64,000 nucleotides of DNA from assembly GCA_002840535.1 (NCBI GenBank), contig PHBH01000007.1, positions 62,001-126,000 on the forward strand, written 5' to 3'. Source of the stretch: Deltaproteobacteria bacterium HGW-Deltaproteobacteria-15. GTDB taxonomy: Bacteria > Desulfobacterota > DSM-4660 > Desulfatiglandales > HGW-15. Below, one piece after another: positions 60,283 through 64,000 of the stretch (its first letter is position 1; the number at the start of each line of letters is the position of its first letter). A model generated the notes under the pieces. The model was not told the DNA's origin. It saw nothing but the letters and a program-made list of their open reading frames with translations, and made no database searches. A program made the position numbers and the translations under genes.

Positions 60283-61053
60283 TCAGATCCTTGCATATTT
60301 CACGATAGGAACGAAACTCTGGGCCTTGAGGCTCGCGCCTCCGACCAACGCACCATCGATGTCTTCCTTGGCCATGAGTTCCGAAATATTATCGGGTTTG
60401 ACGCTTCCCCCGTAGAGGATCCGGATCTTCGCAGCAAGACCCGGATCAAAGGTCCGGCCCAGCCACTTCCGGATAAAACCATGGACTTCCTGCGCCTGCT
60501 CCGGTGTTGCGGTTTTTCCCGTGCCTATTGCCCAGACCGGCTCATAAGCCAAAATGACGGAATCCGGCATCGAGCCGGTCTTGAGGAGTCCCTTCATGGA
60601 CTCTTCGAGTTGTTTTTCGATAACGGCGAAGGTGCGGCCTCCCTCCCTCTCTTCAAGGGTCTCTCCGATGCACAGGATGGGGATGAGCCCCGCCTGGAGA
60701 GCGGCGCCAAGCTTTCGATCGATCATTTCGTTTGTCTCGCCGAAAAGGCTCCTCCGCTCCGAATGACCCAGGATAACATGCGAACATCCTGCGTCGAGAA
60801 GCATGGAAGGGGAGATCTCGCCTGTAAATGCGCCGCCGGCTTCCCAGTGCATGTTTTGAGCGCCGAGAAATATACGGCTTCCGGCCAACGTTTCTCCGAC
60901 CGCTCTAAGGGCGGTAAAAGGAGGGGCCACGAGCACATCCGTTTCTTCCACTCCAGCCGTTTCCTTGAGCAAGGTGCGCGCAAAGTCGAGGGACTCTTTG
61001 ACGTTCAGATTCATCTTCCAGTTTCCGGCAATCATGGGTCTGCGCTCATTCAT
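60283..61053 (-). CDS. tpiA: Triose-phosphate isomerase
   Basis: This 256-residue TIM-barrel enzyme interconverts glyceraldehyde-3-phosphate and dihydroxyacetone phosphate. Landmarks: MIAGNWKMNL (Asn, Lys), VILGHSERR (catalytic His), LAYEPVWAIGTG (catalytic Glu), ILYGGSVKPDN (phosphate loop). GGGGAAG precedes the start. Upstream is rimI (35 bases), downstream secG; tpiA-secG is a widely conserved pair. Confidence 0.95.
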   Translation of the reverse strand: MNERRPMIAGNWKMNLNVKESLDFARTLLKETAGVEETDVLVAPPFTALRAVGETLAGSRIFLGAQNMHWEAGGAFTGEISPSMLLDAGCSHVILGHSERRSLFGETNEMIDRKLGAALQAGLIPILCIGETLEEREGGRTFAVIEKQLEESMKGLLKTGSMPDSVILAYEPVWAIGTGKTATPEQAQEVHGFIRKWLGRTFDPGLAAKIRILYGGSVKPDNISELMAKEDIDGALVGGASLKAQSFVPIVKYARI

Positions 61054-61088
61054 GTTCTTCCCCGATTGTTCTTTGACTGCGGATCGAT

Positions 61089-61568
61089 TTAATGCTTTGC
61101 AGCAGACTGCTCGTTCAAGAGATTAAGGGACATTACGATAGCATCCTCGTTGGTGTCCTGGTAATACCTGGGTCTGCGCCCCACTGCGAGGAATCCGAGC
61201 CGCTCATAAAGCTTTCTGGCCTTGATGTTGGATGTCCTCACCTCAAGCCCAACCTGCTCCATGCCTCTCTCAATTCCGACCCGGATCATCTCTCTGAGGA
61301 GATGATTCCCGAGGCCCCTCCCTCTCTTTTCCGGATGAACGGCAATATTGAGCAACTGGATTTCACGCTCGAACATCCAGAAACAGATATATCCTCCTGC
61401 CGCCCCATCCTCGTCCATGATCACCCAGAGGTGGGATATGGGATTGCGTACTTCCTGAAGAAAACCGTTTTTGCTCCAGGGGGAGATAAAAGAACCCCTT
61501 TCTATCTCAAGAATGGAATCCAAAAACGATTCGATATTCTCAGGGGTCATGACAACAACGGAGATCAA
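61089..61568 (-). CDS. rimI: Ribosomal protein S18-alanine N-acetyltransferase
   Basis: This 159-residue GNAT enzyme shows the RimI marks: ISPWSKNGFLQEV (start of the substrate site), LLNIAVHPEKRGRGLGNHLL (acetyl-CoA loop) and SNIKARKLYERLGFLAVGRRPRYY (catalytic Tyr region). It acetylates the S18 N-terminus. Its ATG overlaps the EIIA stop (ATGA). The PTS neighbour suggests no functional link, only operon sharing. Confidence 0.88.
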   Translation of the reverse strand: MISVVVMTPENIESFLDSILEIERGSFISPWSKNGFLQEVRNPISHLWVIMDEDGAAGGYICFWMFEREIQLLNIAVHPEKRGRGLGNHLLREMIRVGIERGMEQVGLEVRTSNIKARKLYERLGFLAVGRRPRYYQDTNEDAIVMSLNLLNEQSAAKH

Positions 61569-61966
61569 GCCGACTCCAGGAGCTTGCTCGTCAGGGCTAT
61601 GCCCGTCCTGCCCGCCTCCAGCGCCTTTTCGGCTATCTCAGTCAACTTCAGGCTGTTACGCCATTGCACGATGGCGATGACCATGGGCAGGTTGACGCCC
61701 GTCAGCACCTCGACCTTTTCTTTCTTGAGGAAAGAAAGGCTCAGGTTGGATGGAGTGCCTCCGAACATATCCGTAAGGATGATAACACCTTTTCCGCTGT
61801 CCAGTTCACTCACCTTGGCGGCGATTGCGCTCCGCAACCCTTCACTCCCGGTGGTTTCCACAACGGGAATCGTAGCCGCCGCTTCGATCCTTCCCACGAT
61901 GAACTCCGCGGCATTCAACAATTCTTTTCCCAGATCACAATGAGTGACGATGAGCAGACCGATCAT
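61565..61966 (-). CDS. PTS EIIA component, mannose/fructose-type
   Basis: This 133-residue EIIA-Man domain protein has phosphorylated His9 in LLIVTHCDLGKELLN; the usual THG is THC here. The blocks VIILTDMFGGTPSNLSLSF and GVNLPMVIAIVQWRN are typical. No EIIB, EIIC or EIID is present, so it probably belongs to the regulatory PTS that accompanies rpoN-linked genes in Desulfobacterota. It lies between ptsN and rimI. Confidence 0.85.
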   Translation of the reverse strand: MIGLLIVTHCDLGKELLNAAEFIVGRIEAAATIPVVETTGSEGLRSAIAAKVSELDSGKGVIILTDMFGGTPSNLSLSFLKKEKVEVLTGVNLPMVIAIVQWRNSLKLTEIAEKALEAGRTGIALTSKLLESA

Positions 61967-62002
61967 GGAATCACCCGATGCCCTTTCGGTACCGTTTGAG
62001 GT

Positions 62003-62470
62003 TCAGAATTCCTCGTCATTCTGAATGATCGTCCGGTATATCTCCTCCCTTGAAGAGGCCTCCATCAGCGTCTTTCGAAAAGAGCTGTTCTTGAGGATCT
62101 TCGCAATCCTTGCAAGAGCTTTCAGATGAATGCTCGCAGAGTTTTCGGGTGCCACAAGAAGGAAAAAGAGATAGGCCGGCGCGCCGTCCATGGACTCGAA
62201 ATCCAGTCCTTTTCGACTCCTCCCGAAGGAGATGATCGGCTGATCGATTCCCTGGAACTTCCCATGGGGAATGGCGACCCCGTCACCAATCCCGGTGCTC
62301 CCGAGCCTCTCTCTTTCAAGCAGAACCTTGACGAGTGAACTCTTCTCAAGAGAGGGGTCGTGGCCGGTGATGACCTGCGCCAGTTCTTCGAGGACCTCTT
62401 TCTTGTCCTTTGCCTTCAAATCGACCAGGATGTGGTCTTCATCAAACATATCCGAGAGTCTCATATTCAC
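62003..62470 (-). CDS. ptsN: PTS EIIA-Ntr regulatory protein
   Basis: This 155-residue regulatory PTS protein has phosphorylated His69 in IGDGVAIPHGKFQGI. The frame begins with GTG 62470; ATG 62464 is an alternative. In the known nitrogen-PTS, its phosphorylation state controls K+ uptake and other targets. It follows hpf in the usual rpoN-hpf-ptsN order. Confidence 0.92.
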   Translation of the reverse strand: MNMRLSDMFDEDHILVDLKAKDKKEVLEELAQVITGHDPSLEKSSLVKVLLERERLGSTGIGDGVAIPHGKFQGIDQPIISFGRSRKGLDFESMDGAPAYLFFLLVAPENSASIHLKALARIAKILKNSSFRKTLMEASSREEIYRTIIQNDEEF

Positions 62471-62485
62471 GCACCAGAGTCATTC

Positions 62486-63025
62486 CTAGTTGGCAGGCTC
62501 GATCAGACCGAGATTTCCGTCCCGACGCCTGTAGATCACGTTCATTTCCTTTGTTCTGGAGTTCCTGAACACCAGGAAATCCCTCTTGTCCATGTTGAGT
62601 TGCATGGCCGCCTCTTCCGGGTCCATCGGCTTTGAAACCAGCTTCTCAACCACGATCGTCGGCTCCTCTGTCACGGGGATGACGGTTTCCTCAGCCGTTT
62701 CCTCCGAGAGAGTAGCCTCACTCTTGGCATTCTCAGGCCTTCTCTCCCTGATCTTGGAGCGATGCCTCTTCAATTGGGTCTCAATTTTATCCACGACCTG
62801 GTCAATGGCCGAATACAGATCGCCGGTTTCTTCCGCGGCCTTTATTCTTGTCCCGTCCGCGTTCAGCGTGACATCGGCAATGTGTCTGAACTTTTCCACC
62901 TCCAGGACAACATGGGCCTCAATAGGAGTATCGAGATACTTTCTCAGTTTGAAAAGCTTTTCCTGAGCGTACAATCGCAAACTTTCCGTTGGTTCAATAT
63001 GTCTGAAGGTGACCATGATTTCCAT
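62486..63025 (-). CDS. hpf: Ribosome hibernation promoting factor, long form
   Basis: This 179-residue protein has AGGAGGG just upstream. The N-terminal domain (residues 1-100) binds the 30S decoding centre (HIEPTESLRLYAQEKLFKLRKYLDTPIEA). The linker is acidic (EATLSEETAEETVIPV), and the C-terminal domain (about 125-179: KPMDPEEAAMQLNMDKRDFLVFRN ... YRRRDGNLGLIEP) is the long-HPF dimerisation module that makes 100S ribosomes. Downstream of rpoN, as usual. Confidence 0.93.
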   Translation of the reverse strand: MEIMVTFRHIEPTESLRLYAQEKLFKLRKYLDTPIEAHVVLEVEKFRHIADVTLNADGTRIKAAEETGDLYSAIDQVVDKIETQLKRHRSKIRERRPENAKSEATLSEETAEETVIPVTEEPTIVVEKLVSKPMDPEEAAMQLNMDKRDFLVFRNSRTKEMNVIYRRRDGNLGLIEPAN

Positions 63026-63076
63026 AGAATCCCTCCTAATAAGTGATGAATGGGATGGAGAGATCGAACCCCGGGC

Positions 63077-64000
63077 TCAATAGGGTTTCCTCCTTTTTCG
63101 GGAGGGCAGTATGCCCAGGGTCTCCCTGTACTTGGCGACGGTCCGCCGCGCCACATCCACATTGACCTTCCGGAGGAGATCGGCAACTTCCTGATCGCTG
63201 TACGGCTTGGCCTTGTTCTCGGACTTTATGATGGCCTTGAGGTGTTCCTTCACGCTCTCGGAGGATACCGATTCCCCATCCAGACACTGAATAGCGCTGT
63301 TAAAGAAAAATTTCAATTCAAACACGCCTTGGGGAGTATGCACATACTTGTTGGTCGTCACCCGGCTGATGGTGGATTCGTGCATATGGATGTCGTCGGC
63401 CACATCACGGAGCACGAGAGGTTTGAGCTGAGAAACCCCTTTTTCGAGAAAATCCCTCTGAAAGCGGAAGATGCTGGATGTCACCCGATAGATGGTCCTC
63501 TGGCGCTGGTGAATGGACTTGATCAGCCATGCAGCGGATTTGAGTTTTTCCTGGATGTATTGTTTCGCATCTTCCCCCAGGTTGTTCCTTCCCGTCAAAA
63601 TGTCGCGGTAAAAGGAGTTGATCCTGAGTTTGGGGAGGCCGTCCTCGTTCAATGAAATCTCGTAGTCATCCCCAACCTTGAAGACATAGATATCGGGGCT
63701 GATATACACGGCCTGCTCTTCGCTGTACTGCCTGCCCGGTTTCGGCTCGAAGCGGGTAATCACCGAGATCGCGCTGAGGACTTCCTCCAGCGAAACCGAG
63801 AGAGTTCTGACAATCAGATCGTATCTCTTGTTCTCGAGTTTATCCATGTGATCGAGGATGATCTTTTCTACTATCGACCCTCCAAGATTATGAAATCTCG
63901 CCTGGATCAAAAGGCACTCTCGTGTGTCCCGGGCAGCCACGCCCACCGGGTCGAAGTTCTGGATCAGCTGAAGCGTCTCAAGCACCTCCTCCACGCTGCA
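63077..64000 (-). CDS. rpoN: RNA polymerase sigma-54 factor, C-terminal part (5' cut by window)
   Basis: The 307 codons visible cover the core-binding region and the full DNA-binding part. The central region has NFDPVGVAARDTRECLLIQ, and the helix-turn-helix segment is LRDVADDIHMHESTISRVTTNKYVHTPQGVFELKFFF. The RpoN box reads ARRTVAKYRE near the C-terminus (residues about 285-294 of the visible part), followed by ILPSRKRRKPY. The frame stays open to the edge, and the AQNRF-like start and AID are outside the window. It recognises -24/-12 promoters with enhancer-binding proteins. Confidence 0.95.
   Translation of the reverse strand, partial: CSVEEVLETLQLIQNFDPVGVAARDTRECLLIQARFHNLGGSIVEKIILDHMDKLENKRYDLIVRTLSVSLEEVLSAISVITRFEPKPGRQYSEEQAVYISPDIYVFKVGDDYEISLNEDGLPKLRINSFYRDILTGRNNLGEDAKQYIQEKLKSAAWLIKSIHQRQRTIYRVTSSIFRFQRDFLEKGVSQLKPLVLRDVADDIHMHESTISRVTTNKYVHTPQGVFELKFFFNSAIQCLDGESVSSESVKEHLKAIIKSENKAKPYSDQEVADLLRKVNVDVARRTVAKYRETLGILPSRKRRKPY

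Noticed and set aside
61565..62470. Full sugar-specific PTS
   Set aside because: Only two EIIA proteins are present; no EI, HPr, EIIB or EIIC genes are visible, so a regulatory PTS is the better reading.

Overview
The window looks like a chromosome segment of an anaerobic Desulfobacterota (former Deltaproteobacteria), most likely a Syntrophobacterales-like sulfate reducer or syntroph. This is inferred from the rpoN-hpf-ptsN-EIIA gene order, a long-form HPF, abundant CoA-linked acid metabolism (4-hydroxybutyryl-CoA-dehydratase family enzyme, BKACE enzyme, several CoA-transferases, an ADP/GDP-forming CoA ligase), a TRAP transporter and large orphan multi-PAS histidine kinases. No rRNA, CRISPR array or complete insertion sequence was seen. 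One tRNA gene, tRNA-Leu(GAG), is present.

Layout. 1-5,493: a low-complexity, probably acquired cassette of secreted and surface proteins (a YD/TSP3-repeat protein, two GNVGIG-repeat fibre-like proteins, two lipoproteins). It ends against a truncated nucleotidyltransferase. 6,096-15,186: an acyl-CoA dehydrogenase, membrane acyltransferase, MFS permease with a small membrane protein, an AbiEii-like toxin/antitoxin pair, a carnitine-dehydrogenase-like plus BKACE pair, a TIKI/TraB protein and a DMT exporter. 15,482-23,465: an arsenate reductase and the full phosphate regulon phoB-phoR-pstS-pstC-pstA-pstB-phoU. 23,501-34,170: SAF-domain oxidoreductase, two sensor kinases, D,D-carboxypeptidase, epoxide hydrolase, USP-panE operon.

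34,381-40,802: a GntR-regulated catabolic block (SCP2-type thiolase, 4-hydroxybutyryl-CoA-dehydratase family protein) divergent from a succinyl-CoA-synthetase-like pair. 40,809-44,448: a tightly coupled three-gene operon (acyltransferase-TIKI fusion, acyltransferase paralogue, radical SAM/SPASM protein). It matches no system I know and is the best candidate for something undescribed. 44,695-51,891: SH3-like protein, MFS permease, higBA with a clear operator, and a large sensor kinase bracketed by a 117-bp direct duplication of the 5' end of sixA. 52,050-58,787: TRAP transporter and two CoA-transferases, one fused to a GNAT domain.

59,470-64,000: a housekeeping minus-strand run, rpoN (cut by the window end)-hpf-ptsN-EIIA-rimI-tpiA-secG-tRNA-Leu, followed by a terminator and a 47-residue zinc-ribbon-like ORF.

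Intergenic spaces hold several families of dispersed, REP-like or hairpin repeats, including a perfect 31-bp inverted repeat at 36,006-36,103. Product calls rest on motifs read by eye from translations; no database search was run, and start codons were chosen from ribosome-binding sites and expected N-termini.
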